Below are positions 35,401-45,479 of a stretch of 64,000 bases of DNA, piece after piece; position 1 is the stretch's first letter; each line of letters begins with the position of its first letter. The notes under the pieces were generated by a model, which had not been told where the DNA came from, ran no database searches, and worked only from the letters and a program-made list of their open reading frames with translations. A program made the translations under genes and the position numbers. The DNA comes from Siphonodentalium dalli. Lineage: Eukaryota; Mollusca; Scaphopoda; Gadilida; Siphonodentaliidae. The stretch spans positions 180,576,011-180,640,010 of the forward strand of contig CP136064.1 of the NCBI GenBank assembly GCA_032622095.1. The letters are read 5' to 3'.

Positions 35401-38400
35401 TAAATTAAAGTTCGAATATCATAAAATAATACTTAGTAGCCAAGAACCTGGTGTGAATTGAACTGTGGTGGGGTCTCAAGCCTATCTACCCCTGCACGTC
35501 AGAACAAAATTATGCCATTAAATGGCATAAGTAGCTTGAGGATGGAAGTGAACCATCATCCCAAAGTTGAACTCAACCAGGCCCACAGGTTCTCCATGTC
35601 TGCAATCACTTGCAATCATATGCAAGTAAAACCATGGAACCGGACCTGGAGGTTTCAAAATGACCACGAGTTAGTGATAGGGCATATTAACTTAAATGAT
35701 AAAAAAGTTACCAATACAGGTGGGGGAGGGGTGTTGAAAACGGGATTTTACAAATTTTGGTGCTTGTACATGCAACCAAGAATAAAGGAATAGTCTTCAT
35801 GCAATATAAATACATTAGCTTATATAAACATGAATATCCTCAATAATGAGAGAAATAAGTCAATGATTTTCAATAGGATTTTGTGAAAAGTTAATTAAAT
35901 GGAGAATTCTTTTACCTTTATGTAATATTAAGGAAGAGTTCCAAACCTGAACATTACATAAATCTAATGTGTAGGAACTTATCTCAACTGCTGTTTTTTA
36001 TATTTATAGATCTACATGTAAAATTCCACTGCCTCCATATAATCATATATCATAAAACTAGATTGTTTTGTAGGGTTTGAAGAAAATGGGTAGAACCCAC
36101 ATTCACCTGAGCGAGTTCAGGAAGACAGGTGAGCATATTTACATGAATTATTATATTGTCATAATAAAGGAACATGGATAACTCTTGAATGAAAAATGTG
36201 AACAATGTCAATGAATTCTCTTTTGAAAGCCCTCGTGATGCCAAATCTGAATTCTAAATTTCATTGAGATCCAATAACCCATGGTTCAGATACATGAGTG
36301 CAGGACAAAATCCAATATTTTCAGATAAACAAAGAGGGATACCCACTGGGGTTCAACGATTCCTCGACGATCGGATCTAACAGCTGCAAAATCGGATCTA
36401 ACAGGAGTTCGATTCCGACTCAAACAAGATTTTAATGCCAAAATGGCGGCGTTTGTGACGATTTGCAACAAATCTCTGAAAATGGTAAGTATGAGCACTA
36501 TATTGCCTATTGGCCTGGCATACAATTAGTGAAATTCGACTGTCGTAACCCGAAGAACCTGTATATGACGTTTAGCCAAGATCTATATAATTTATGCGCC
36601 TTAATTAAGCTCAGATCAGTCAAAATCGATGAGGAAAAACATAACACCGAGGTTCAAGTCATATTGTTGAATGGGTATAAATGTGCATGGTAATAAAGTC
36701 CTATGCATAACGTGTTATTACTATTTGAGTACATATTGAAAAAAAAATGAATGCAATTAGTCATGAGTTTTTGTTTTAAACACTAATTTTAAAAGTATAA
36801 CATCGGCTCCGACCCTAATTTTGATTTATTCCGACCCCAATCTCTAGAAATTGATCGGCTCCGATTCTAACACACATTAGTCAATTCTTTTTTCTGGAAA
36901 TTGTTGAAATGTCTCATTGGCCATGGGTGTCAGATTCTTGCCGTTTTCATTAAAAATAATCCATTTTCTGGTCGCTAGAATACCTGACACTATAAATTGT
37001 GTTTTTGGTAACATTTAACTTTAAGATAGTGTGTTCATATCTTGGAAAATCTGACATTTTTGTGACTGGCCTACTAACCACATAATCTAAGGATATCCAA
37101 TGATACCATTGTACATAATTATGCGTGCCATTCATGCTATCATAGGTGGTGATTAAAGACTTGCATATTTTCTGTTGGGTAGTAGACATATATGCCCAAA
37201 TAAGAGTGCATTTACCTAATAATAAAGTCAGTTTAAAACTAAACCACACGAAAATGTCTGAAGTAATTTCAACCGGGGTATATATATGCTGCACCACAAA
37301 ATTTATTTTGGTACAAACTTATACTATTAATAGATTCCGTGGTATTTGAGATAAATGTGCATCTTAGTAACTTCATAAATAATCCGATTCTTTGTTTTGT
37401 CTCCCACAGAAATACTGATGTTATCATTGCCACAGGAAATTTGACGTTGCACAAGATGCGGTATTCCACATCGCCGAAAGTCACCCGGATGCAAGCATTT
37501 TAATTTTGAAACGTCAGGAATATATGGCGGATGATGGGAAAGCTTTGTATTCTGCAATACATTTTGAGATAAACCCACGCGAGTTTAAAGACAATATCGC
37601 AGATTTTACACTTTATGAGAGTGATCTCGTCATCAAAAGACTCAGCCATGAACCTGGTTCGTCTGACATGAACGATCCCGCATACTCACCTTCGCCGCAT
37701 GGACACAAAAAAGTTGGCAGGAAAAACACACCAATGAAAAACATTCATTCCCGTAGGATACTCTTTGAGTCTGCTCACGACTCAGCTGAATCTGAAATGA
37801 ACATGAGTGACGATTCTGACAACATACTCAGAGAGATATCTGCGATATTACCAGATGTCACTAAAGTTCTTCGGGATAGCGGTTGTTGAAGCCTGGATGG
37901 CTTTTCTGAGGCAAATTTCTTCTGGTCGTTTTCCAATTAACAACATTTCTTTCCAATTATTTTTGGATGTTGTGAGATTTTACAAGAACAGTGCCCTTTC
38001 TATGCACTACTCGCCTGTAATAAAACAGTTCTGGGCAGTCGGATACAGACTGTTCCACGCTAAATTCATCCGTTACATGGGAGGACCAAAGTGTTAGGGT
38101 ATTGCCCAATCGCGCAGCCGCGACGATCTCGAAACGACCGCTGCTAAAATAAACTTTGTTTGTCCAAGCTTAAACACACTGAGAAGTGAGCTTGGTCCCG
38201 ATGCTGAGGAGACAAAAAAACCGGACTGAAATGGCCATCAGTTAGAGAATTTTAACATTAGGTTGGAAAATTCCAACACTTGGAAAGCTTGTGTCCTGGT
38301 CCCTCCCCCATGGCCAGGCAAAAACTTCTAGTCAATATAAAAAAACAATATTGTCCTATATTTGGTCGAAATTCTCACTGGAATTGTCATCAGTTGAAAA

Positions 38401-41400
38401 TTTTCCAACCTAAGTCGGGTGTCAGGTTTGAAATGTCCAACTCTATGAATGATAGATGCTAGTCTATATGCTAGGATTTTGCGATTTTCTTGTACATATT
38501 TCAAAATTTTCGCACACCTGGCCGAACCATGCATCAGCTTAACCTTACTGTCAACTGTTTGATACATACATAGCCTTGAAACCTATATTTCACGTCGTCC
38601 TTAAATATCACAATAGATATATGCATATGCATGGATTTATGCTCGTCCTAATGGTAATCCACAAACACATGTATACGCTGTGATAAGTTATTCGACTTAG
38701 TGCAAATTCAGATTGTTTTCTCACCATGTACAAACGGTTCTGTTATCGCATATTTGTCCTTTTAATACACTGTATTGTCAATTGTGTACGGGAGAGGGGC
38801 TACCTAAGTTGAAATAACTTGTGCCCCGATCCCTTTTGTATATTCATATAAATAAAATATGTTTAAAATAAAAGTAGCCATGCATGGTCGGTCTGGTGTG
38901 TCCTGGTCCCTCTGTGTGGCCAATAAAAAACTGCTAATTAGTTTAAGACAATATTTTACTACATTTGATTAAAATTGTTGACTGAAATGGTCCTGTTGTA
39001 ACATTTCCAAACTAAGGGAGAGTATGAGGTTTGAAATTTCCAACGATAGAAAAGCTTGAGGTCAGTCAGGCTAGATGCTAGGATTTTGCGATTTTCTTGT
39101 TTAGTTTTCATAATTTTTCATGGTCTGCCCGGTGTACCCTGGTCTATTGCCCGTAGTCGTGGGCATTTGTCTGGAGTTAGACATATTCAAAATATATGAA
39201 TATTATCATACCGGGTAACGATGGTTTATAAATAGGCTATTTATAGGCCCTGTGTGAACACTGGTGCAAGGAGGGAATGAAATTATATAGTCATAATTAT
39301 ACTGCACTGTGTCATTGGGGTCGTAAATAGTGCGAACGTGTCTGGTGATCATGTAAGGGTCAGAGTATTTTAAATCTGTTAGATCCTGATCCGAACCACC
39401 AAATCACCGATGAGTCGGAGTATTTTTCGTCCTATTTCTTATACATCGTAATTACTGGGTCAATAACTAAAATTATTGGCTGATTTTGATATGTGATAAA
39501 CATTAAATTCATTCAGAACCAATTATGTGTGTTTTGACACATACAAAGGTTAATAACAAGTCGGGAGATGCTCGTTGAATTATCAATGGGAAATACATAC
39601 AAAAAAGCACGTGCTCGAGTTTGAAGTCAAACAACCATATTTACACCTTTGATTCGGGTCATTGTCATTGATTGTGTCAGTGTGTCATATCCTGAACCAA
39701 GATACATTGAAGTATACAAGTTATAACTCACCTTTCTGCCATTTTTATGGTTATTTCGCGGTTAAAAATTCTGGAAAATTTAAAAACTCGGAATGGGGTC
39801 GGAGCCGATCTAATTGGGGCCGGAATAAAAATCTGTTAGATCCGATTTTGAAGCTGTTAGACCCGATCGTCGAGGAATCGTTGAACCCCAGTGATACCTC
39901 TCGAACAGAAAATGCAAACAACGCCAATGAACCCTCTTATCAAAGCCAGCATTATGCCAAATTTGCATAACAAATTTCATTGAAATCTCAGTCTATTCAG
40001 TTCAGACTTACTAAAGTTATCACCTGGAAACGAGAATACGGAACATATGGACGGACATACAAATAACAAAACACGTAATTATTTTTCAAAATAATCAGAC
40101 ATTTTGCTATATTTTAATCATATCTCTATTCAAGAGTACAAAAAGGGCAGACTGCTTGGTAGCTGTGGACTTCAAGCGATGCCAATCACGTAAGTGAATA
40201 ACTATGGTTCCAATTTGGGGTTCACCATGTTAAGGGCCCATCATAGAAATGGGTATGAGTCTAAACATCTGGATTCTCGAAATATAATATGGACGTTAGG
40301 ACATATATGGACCGTCCTGCATCTGTACATGACTAATATATAGTTGACTTAGGTTTTCACTGCACGGGCTCAAATTTGGGGTTCACCATTTTAAGGGTCC
40401 ATCATAGAAAATTGGTATGAGTCTAAATATCTGGATTCTGGGAATATAATATGGACATTGGGACATACATGGACCGTCCTGCATCTGTACATGACTAATA
40501 TATAGTTGACTTAGGTTTTCACTACGCGGGCTCAAATTTGGGGTTCATCATTTTAAGGGCCCATCATAGAAATGGGTATGAGTCTAAATATCTGGATTCT
40601 GGAAATATAATATGGACATTGGGGCATATATGGACCGCACTGCATCTGTACATGACTAACTATTTTCATTTTTCTATTTGGAGTTATTCTCTGCTAACCA
40701 TTTGTAACTGTAACCGCAAAAACACGTCACATTTTAAAAACAACTTCCAAATGTAATTTTGTAACCCTTTTTAAACAAGGATGGGTGAAATATTTTCATT
40801 TTGCTAGTTGGAGTTATTCTCTGATGAGCATCTGTAACAAAAACACGGGTGAAACAAAAAACATGGCAAAAATAAATAGGGCGCATTTGTAACATTTTTT
40901 CGTGCACTTTTCATCCATGTATCATTGACCATTCAGCTGCCAGAATTTTTTTTATGCTGATCCTAGCTTGGTAGTGCCAGGGGAAATCACTCTACTAATT
41001 TGTATTTGGTGTATTGTAACCTGAAGGTGTTATGACAATGTTGCATGCCTACGTATGGTAAACATAGTCTAGACACCTGACAATTGCTTATCATTGACAT
41101 AATGGAATAATAATCGTGAAACATCAGTGGGGCCAAAATGTCATGTTGCACTCAGCGATTGTTTCGACTGTTTTTTTTATGTTGCAATCATATTTGCTTG
41201 CAACATAACGGATCAGTCATCGTTAGAGGTCCCCCATGAAATTAAAATTTTGAAGTATACAGTTTTTACAATTTCAAATGCATCTGTGAGTTAGAAGAGT
41301 TAATTAATATAATTGATTAATTCAGAAATAAAAATGGCTTTCTCTTATTCTTATTCCAGTTTTTATATCATTTCAATGAAGAAATACAGGGATAATTGTC

Positions 41401-41505
41401 ACCCGGGGAAATGGTGCAGGGGTGATACCACCAATGTGCTTGGTTGGAGTGGTTGACTTGCCAAGAAGAAGACATCTTTTTTTCAAACGAAATAAAAAAA
41501 ATTAG
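32410..41505 (+). CDS. Tpt1/KptA-like tRNA 2'-phosphotransferase, seven exons
   Basis: Exons with phase-matched splice sites: 32,410-32,472; 33,970-34,139; 34,388-34,456; 34,587-34,691; 36,074-36,128; 40,151-40,189; 41,390-41,505 (stop TAG 41,503-41,505, AATAAA at 41,491). Together they give about 204 residues. Family landmarks appear in the right order: FSRTFVRMLRH (the Arg-His of the active site), NGFVNVQHII, NRQRLEV then LWIRATHGHG (equivalent to the KQRF...IRANQGHS block), LVHATRKNCIGSIMREGL, MGRTHIHLSEF, DCLVAVDF and finally IIVTRGNGAGVIPP. Known members transfer an internal RNA 2'-phosphate to NAD+ in tRNA splicing, and some ADP-ribosylate phosphorylated nucleic-acid ends. About 15 conserved residues expected between exons 6 and 7 were not found, and QGHS reads HGHG, so activity is unproven. 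The first exon with a start codon was not found. The whole gene lies inside the giant MULE, on the strand opposite the transposase. Confidence 0.82.
35718..35920 (+). pseudogene. Degenerate duplicate of phosphotransferase exon 4
   Basis: ACATGCAACCAAGAATAAAG, then ATGAGAGAAATAAGTCAATG and ATTTTGTGAAAAGTTAA correspond to exon 4 and its donor-side intron (34,640-34,735) in the same order. The donor GT has become AT and the coding part is disrupted. The similarity includes the G-rich stretch at 35,720-35,736, which echoes that at 34,780. It marks a partial internal duplication of the gene. Confidence 0.55.
36344..39893. mobile_element. 3.55-kb DNA transposon with CACTGGGG ends and 5-bp duplication
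   Basis: Inverted ends of about 61 bp with two mismatches start CACTGGGGTTCAACGATTCC and contain ATCGGATCTAACAG twice. ATACC is duplicated (36,339-36,343 and 39,894-39,898). A CAC start with a 5-bp duplication recalls Transib/RAG-type elements, but no such transposase was seen, so the superfamily is open. It lies in the intron between phosphotransferase exons 5 and 6. Inside are a possible first exon (36,443-36,484, MAAFVTICNKSLKM, donor GTAAGT), a broken reading frame (37,424-38,229), and a direct duplication of about 230 bp (38,282-38,510 and 38,888-39,120). Confidence 0.7.
37424..38229 (+). pseudogene. Broken reading frame of the CACTGGGG element
   Basis: After an acceptor (TTATCATTGCCACAG) the frame runs about 155 codons from KFDVAQDAVFHIAESHPD, through a Ser/Asp-rich hydrophilic region with many charged residues (to about 37,870), to TGA at 37,887. 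A frameshift at about 37,875 leads into a well-ordered domain: VEAWMAFLRQISSGRFP, then FQLFLDVVRFYK, then FWAVGYRLFHAKFIRYMGG. An in-frame TAG at 38,095 precedes a coding-like tail to 38,229 that contains KINFVCPSLNTLRSEL. From memory, this last domain recurs in many uncharacterised cnidarian and molluscan proteins that look transposon-related, but I cannot name it. The exon at 36,443 does not splice to it in phase directly, so either an exon is missing or the gene is decayed. Confidence 0.55.
40211..40670. repeat. Tandem repeat of 161 bp, almost three units
   Basis: Units start with CAATTTGGGGTTCACCAT-like sequence at 40,211, 40,371 and 40,532 and share AAATATAATATGGAC and CTGCATCTGTACATGACTAA. 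The third unit is cut short at about 40,660. It lies directly after exon 6 of the phosphotransferase gene, where a missing exon would be expected. Confidence 0.85.
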
Positions 41506-41755
41506 ACTTGAAGGTTCTTGTTATTTATTATTTCCATTTAAAAACACTTTCATATTATTAAAAATGTGATATTAGCAAGTCTTCCCCTTTCATTGGAAGA
41601 TCTCTCTAGCACTCCGATGGTATCACGGGCAATATGCGCTTGGTACTATATGAGCTTAAGCGGTATTCTTGCTTTATAGTACAAATGTACATGGATATTT
41701 GTTGCTGTTTTCAATATAACCAGTTTCTTATTTTCACACAATTAAATCTGATTAA

Positions 41756-42248
41756 AGGCACGTGAGGCCTTAGTTGTCGAAAATATTCATATTTGTTCCA
41801 ATCACCGTGAACAGAAAAACATTAAAACGCATACAGTTTCGTCCATATATACCATGACCATCGCGTAAACAGCATGTAATCATAAAGATTTACTATATTT
41901 CACCTAAGCAAGAGCCTGATTGTGTTACAGAAGACAGCACAATGCTGCTGGCTAATCACACACAAATGGCATAAACGCTCTTTATTCGTTCCATATCAGG
42001 AATTCACCCACAAAGAACGCTCTTTATGTTTACCATCATAATATAAACAAACACCAGAAAAGTAACTTTTTATGCCTTTGTTTACATAACAATGGTCAAA
42101 AATATGACAATAACATACTGTTTATGCGATATTTCTTATTTGTATACGGACAAAGTCTTCTACATTTTGGTGTTCTTTCTGTTTGTGGCGGATTTTTACG
42201 GGTGGAAATATTTTCACAGGATACCCACCGCCAAGGCCAACCGTACCT
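41756..42248 (-). mobile_element. Intact TTAA-type MITE, family B, reverse orientation
   Basis: Flanked by TTAA (41,752-41,755 and 42,249-42,252). It is the reverse complement of 29,738-30,231 with scattered substitutions, including the uninterrupted CTTTTCTGGTGTTTG centre. It sits at the left edge of a family C element. Confidence 0.8.
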
Positions 42249-42252
42249 TTAA

Positions 42253-42690
42253 GCACCCCTAAATTACTATTTCTTTGGCTTTGGGGGTAAAAAATATTTG
42301 ATTTGAGTCGAGGAACCCACCCTTCTAAGCTCAGAGTGATCAGATATCAATTTTTTAAGTTCGTTATTTTTTTTTAGATGTGGTCGGTCAACTTCCATGC
42401 ACTCAAATACTAGTGCAAGATGGATAACTCTAAAATCAAGTGGTTACTATTAACAATAATAACCACATGATTTTAGAGTTATCCATCTTACAACCACAAT
42501 TTGTCCGTAATTTGCCCATTTGAGCGCGTGGAAGTGGACCACATCTCAAAAAATAACAAACTTCAAAAATCGATATCTGATCACTCTGAGCTTAGAAGGG
42601 TGGGTTCCTCGACACGAATCAAATATTGTTTTTACCTCCGAATCCAAAGAAATAGTAATTTGTGTCTAGTATCTAATCCAAAAAGGAAAT
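42253..42690. mobile_element. Foldback MITE, family C
   Basis: The sequence folds onto itself: AATTACTATTTCTTTGGCTT at the left faces CCAAAGAAATAGTAATT at the right, GAGTCGAGGAACCCACC faces GGTGGGTTCCTCGAC, and at the centre (42,419-42,487) GATGGATAACTCTAAAATCA forms a hairpin with its complement. Family B inserted at its left end, whose outermost bases (AATCTGATT) remain at 41,743-41,751. The right terminus has decayed (AGTATCTAATCC). Confidence 0.7.
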
Positions 42691-43155
42691 GAGTTACGGT
42701 TATAGTACATGCAGGGTTTCCACTTTTGGTCCCCATAGACATCATTTGATAAAATAGTCCCCTTGACAATTTAATAAATAGTAATTCAGCATTATTCTTT
42801 GGTGCAAGGAAATAGGTTGTCTTTTCTTGCAATTTCTTTAATCTGCATATGAAGGGCCAAAAGCATTGTCCTATTGTAGGTTTTTCAGACCCTACATTTT
42901 AACCCCATGTCCAATCCAATTTAACATTATAAAAGGCTACTTAGCTAAATTAAAGAATACCGCTTGTGACTAGTTGTACGTTATTCTGGCCATTTGTTAT
43001 CAGTATGGTCTAAAATAAATGTCTTCATAATTTTCATGATCATTTACCATCATGATGCATAGATTTTCTTTTCCGCTTCTTCAAAGAGAAACTGTCAATT
43101 GGATTCAATGGCAGACAAGTACAACAATATGTTCTGTTATTAAAATGGGCATATA
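42691..43155. other. No gene seen in this part of the giant MULE
   Basis: No exon or repeat could be supported here. DNA similarly without supported exons follows the MITE, from 43,323 to 43,785. Confidence 0.4.
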
Positions 43156-43322
43156 CAGTAATGCCCTAATTAATTGATTCCTTTAACCACAGCAGAATTA
43201 TGGGTAACTTTTCGGGGAGAGCTTTCCGATGAATGGCAACAAGCCATATTTCTGACTAAATCCTGAAAAGTTACCCATAATTCTGCTGTGGTTAAAGGAG
43301 TCAATTAATTAGGGCAGTACTG
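43156..43322. mobile_element. Mariner-type MITE, 167 bp
   Basis: TA-flanked ends CAGTAATGCCCTAATTAATT and its near-complement. Both arms include AACCACAGCAGAATTATGGG, as in the copy at 25,238-26,812. It inserted within the giant MULE downstream of the transposase gene. Confidence 0.8.
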
Positions 43323-43785
43323 TATCAATAACCAGTTAAATACTCCCACCTATTTGACTAGTTTACTTTTAAACAAATGGCTCAGAACAAATTAAAAAAA
43401 TATCTGCATTCTACCTAGTCACCCAATAGTAATGCAAATGATACATACCTTGAATACATACCTTGAATCCAATGAGTCTGCGTCTCATGTGACCTAAAGC
43501 TGTGTATATTCTCCCCTGCCAAATTAAAGTGAAAGTGAAAAATAGTGATGCATGGTGTGCACTTTCAAACAGAATAAATAATTTAAAGTGAAGCTGCCAA
43601 ATAATTTTTTAAAACATGCATCACTTCTCAGATTTGGGTGTCAGGGCTTAAAATCTCATGAGAATCAGCATCATGATTCTTAGTTTGATTCTTGTAAAAA
43701 GCAGCTTGATTATTGCAAAATGTTAAGGATTTTTAGGACTGAAAATTATGTCCAATTTATTTATAAAAGGGGCTATCAACAATAT

Positions 43786-44400
43786 TCAGCAAGGGGGAGT
43801 ATGTGAGCTCATCCAGAAGTAGATCAAGCAGTTTGCTAGATGTTCATTTACGCGTGTTTTATTAAGCTCCTCTAGAAGTAGAGCAAGCAGTTTCCTAGAC
43901 GTTCTTTTTACGCGTGTTTTATTATTAAATTCCCACAGAAGTTGAAGAAACAGATTCATCTGAATTTTATTGTGCCATATCTTAGTCAAACAGGTATTTA
44001 TCTTCTCGTTCAATTTCAAGGAATTTTCCACCACAGAAGAGAAACTGATGCCATGTTTTGAAACTCTCTGCCGCTTCCTACCTCCATGTCTCACTAGCTT
44101 TATCCGGAAAATCCACATTGGGCCTATATGTCTCAAGAGGACCTTCCTCTGTGTCATCTTGAATCACTAGGGAATACCTCTCTTGTACTGAGCCCTCTTG
44201 TCTTCTGAAACCCATGTTGTGTGGGTTTTTTTTCCCAATGATCCTCTTGGTAGCTTCATTCCACGATGACTCTCATCATGCAACACTTTCAATATTCTGC
44301 CTCTGGAAGCATTTTCCAATTCCTCGAAGTCCGCAACATGAGATATCCTCTTCCAAGTTTTGTATAATAACATCTGAACTATCAAGTCCAACAGGCACAT
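43786..44400 (-). pseudogene. Basic C-terminal tail of the MULE transposase
   Basis: Two overlapping open segments continue the protein: 44,167-44,400 (basic, with SLGKKTHTTWVSEDKR) and 43,786-44,157, which starts near TQRKVLLRHIGPMW and has the nuclear-localisation-like GGRKRQRVSKHG. The last part of the second segment covers a 57-bp tandem duplication (about 43,815-43,930, sharing GCAAGCAGTTT and ACGCGTGTTTTATTA) and is probably no longer genuine coding sequence. Confidence 0.45.
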
Positions 44401-44860
44401 TCACTTCGCCAATAGTTTTGTTTTGTTTTTGCCTTTGTTTAAATCTGAAGGTCTTGAAAGCTTCCAGTAATGTGTGCTCATTTTGTATACATTCTCTTTG
44501 AGCTAGACATGCATACATGTGCTTGCAAAAATAAGGCTGTCCCCTAACTATGAAATAATCACATGTGCATATTCCCAGGTTGATATTGACAATATGAACT
44601 TCTCCCTTAATTTTTTCAACAAATTCATCTGGGAGTATTGCACAAATGTATTCATAGAATATCCTAGAAGCGGCTATGTCTAAATTTGAAATTGCCCTTT
44701 TGCATTTTGTAACAATGTCATAGGTATGCTCATCATTCTCATTGATAATCTGGCTATGATTTCTCTCTTCCAATTCTTCGTCTGGTTCAAGTGTACCATC
44801 AAAAAATTCATCTGGCAAATCTTTCTTACTATATGTATCTGACCAATGCCCAACCATCAT
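44276..44860 (-). pseudogene. SWIM zinc-finger segment of the MULE transposase
   Basis: A 194-codon frame with an acidic start and the SWIM pattern C-x-C-x11-C-x-H at residues 98-114: ICTC then GQPYFCKHMYACL. SWIM fingers are typical of MULE transposases and related animal proteins. The tail contains QRQKQNK and an acidic block (NLEEDISC). A frameshift near 44,300 moves the protein into the next frame (44,167-44,400), which ends RILKVLHDESHRGM followed by basic residues. Confidence 0.75.
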
Positions 44861-44899
44861 TTTTGCTCCATTCTACTATGAGGCCTCTTTGCATGAGTC

Positions 44900-45463
44900 T
44901 TATACCACGCTTACATACTTTGCTCGGATATTTCTCTTTCTCACTTGTTTTCTCACTTGTGATAGCTGCATATTTTGCTGAGTGGCTACTATATCATCAA
45001 TTATGCTATTCATTAAAGTCAGTGTAAATGTGCATATCAGCCGATTAAGATGGCCTCCAAAATATGTCTCATCAACATCTTTGAATTTCCTTTCTGTCAC
45101 ATTATCAGTCAAAAGTAGTGGATTGGTCTGCTCCGTTTCTTCAACAGCATACATACACTCAGCAGACATAGGTTCATGCCATGGGAAAGAGAACCAATGC
45201 TTATTTAAATACCAGTTTACTCCTGTTTTCCTCTGACAGAAACCAATCTGGTATCTCTTTTTATATATGAAGTCAATCAGCCTCTTTGTCACATACTGCC
45301 TGGAGTTTTGATCCCAACACCTCATTACACATTTAAGTCCTGTCTCCAGTGGTCGTATTAAAAGCCGCAACTCCTCTTCTTCATTCAAATGCCTGTGAAA
45401 AGCCTGTACGGCATGGCAGTTGCACAGTATTGATTTCAAGTTATTACTCATAACTCCATTCAA
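44900..45463 (-). pseudogene. Second half of the MULE nuclease core
   Basis: Starting within the HDKDRALLNGVM block, this 187-codon segment has the Cys/His cluster CNCHAVQAFHRHL seen after the second Asp in MULE cores, an aromatic helix with WYLNKHWF, and TDNVTERKFKDV, where Glu 124 fits the third catalytic acidic residue (usual family pattern Thr-Asn-Asn-x-x-Glu). It ends with a basic RKQVRKRNIRAKY, after which a frameshift near 44,885 leads into a stretch with WYKTHAKRPHSRM in another frame. All three catalytic acidic residues can thus be located, but in two different frames. Confidence 0.68.
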
Positions 45464-45479
45464 TAATGCCCTGTCTTTG

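Noticed and set aside
35458-35793. 111-codon plus-strand frame inside the giant MULE
   Set aside because: It overlaps the degenerate copy of phosphotransferase exon 4 in a different frame, has Gly/Asn-rich low-quality sequence, and shows no motif.
36400-36420. GTTCGATTCC, resembling a tRNA T-loop
   Set aside because: It is part of the subterminal repeat of the CACTGGGG element; no matching acceptor or anticodon stem.
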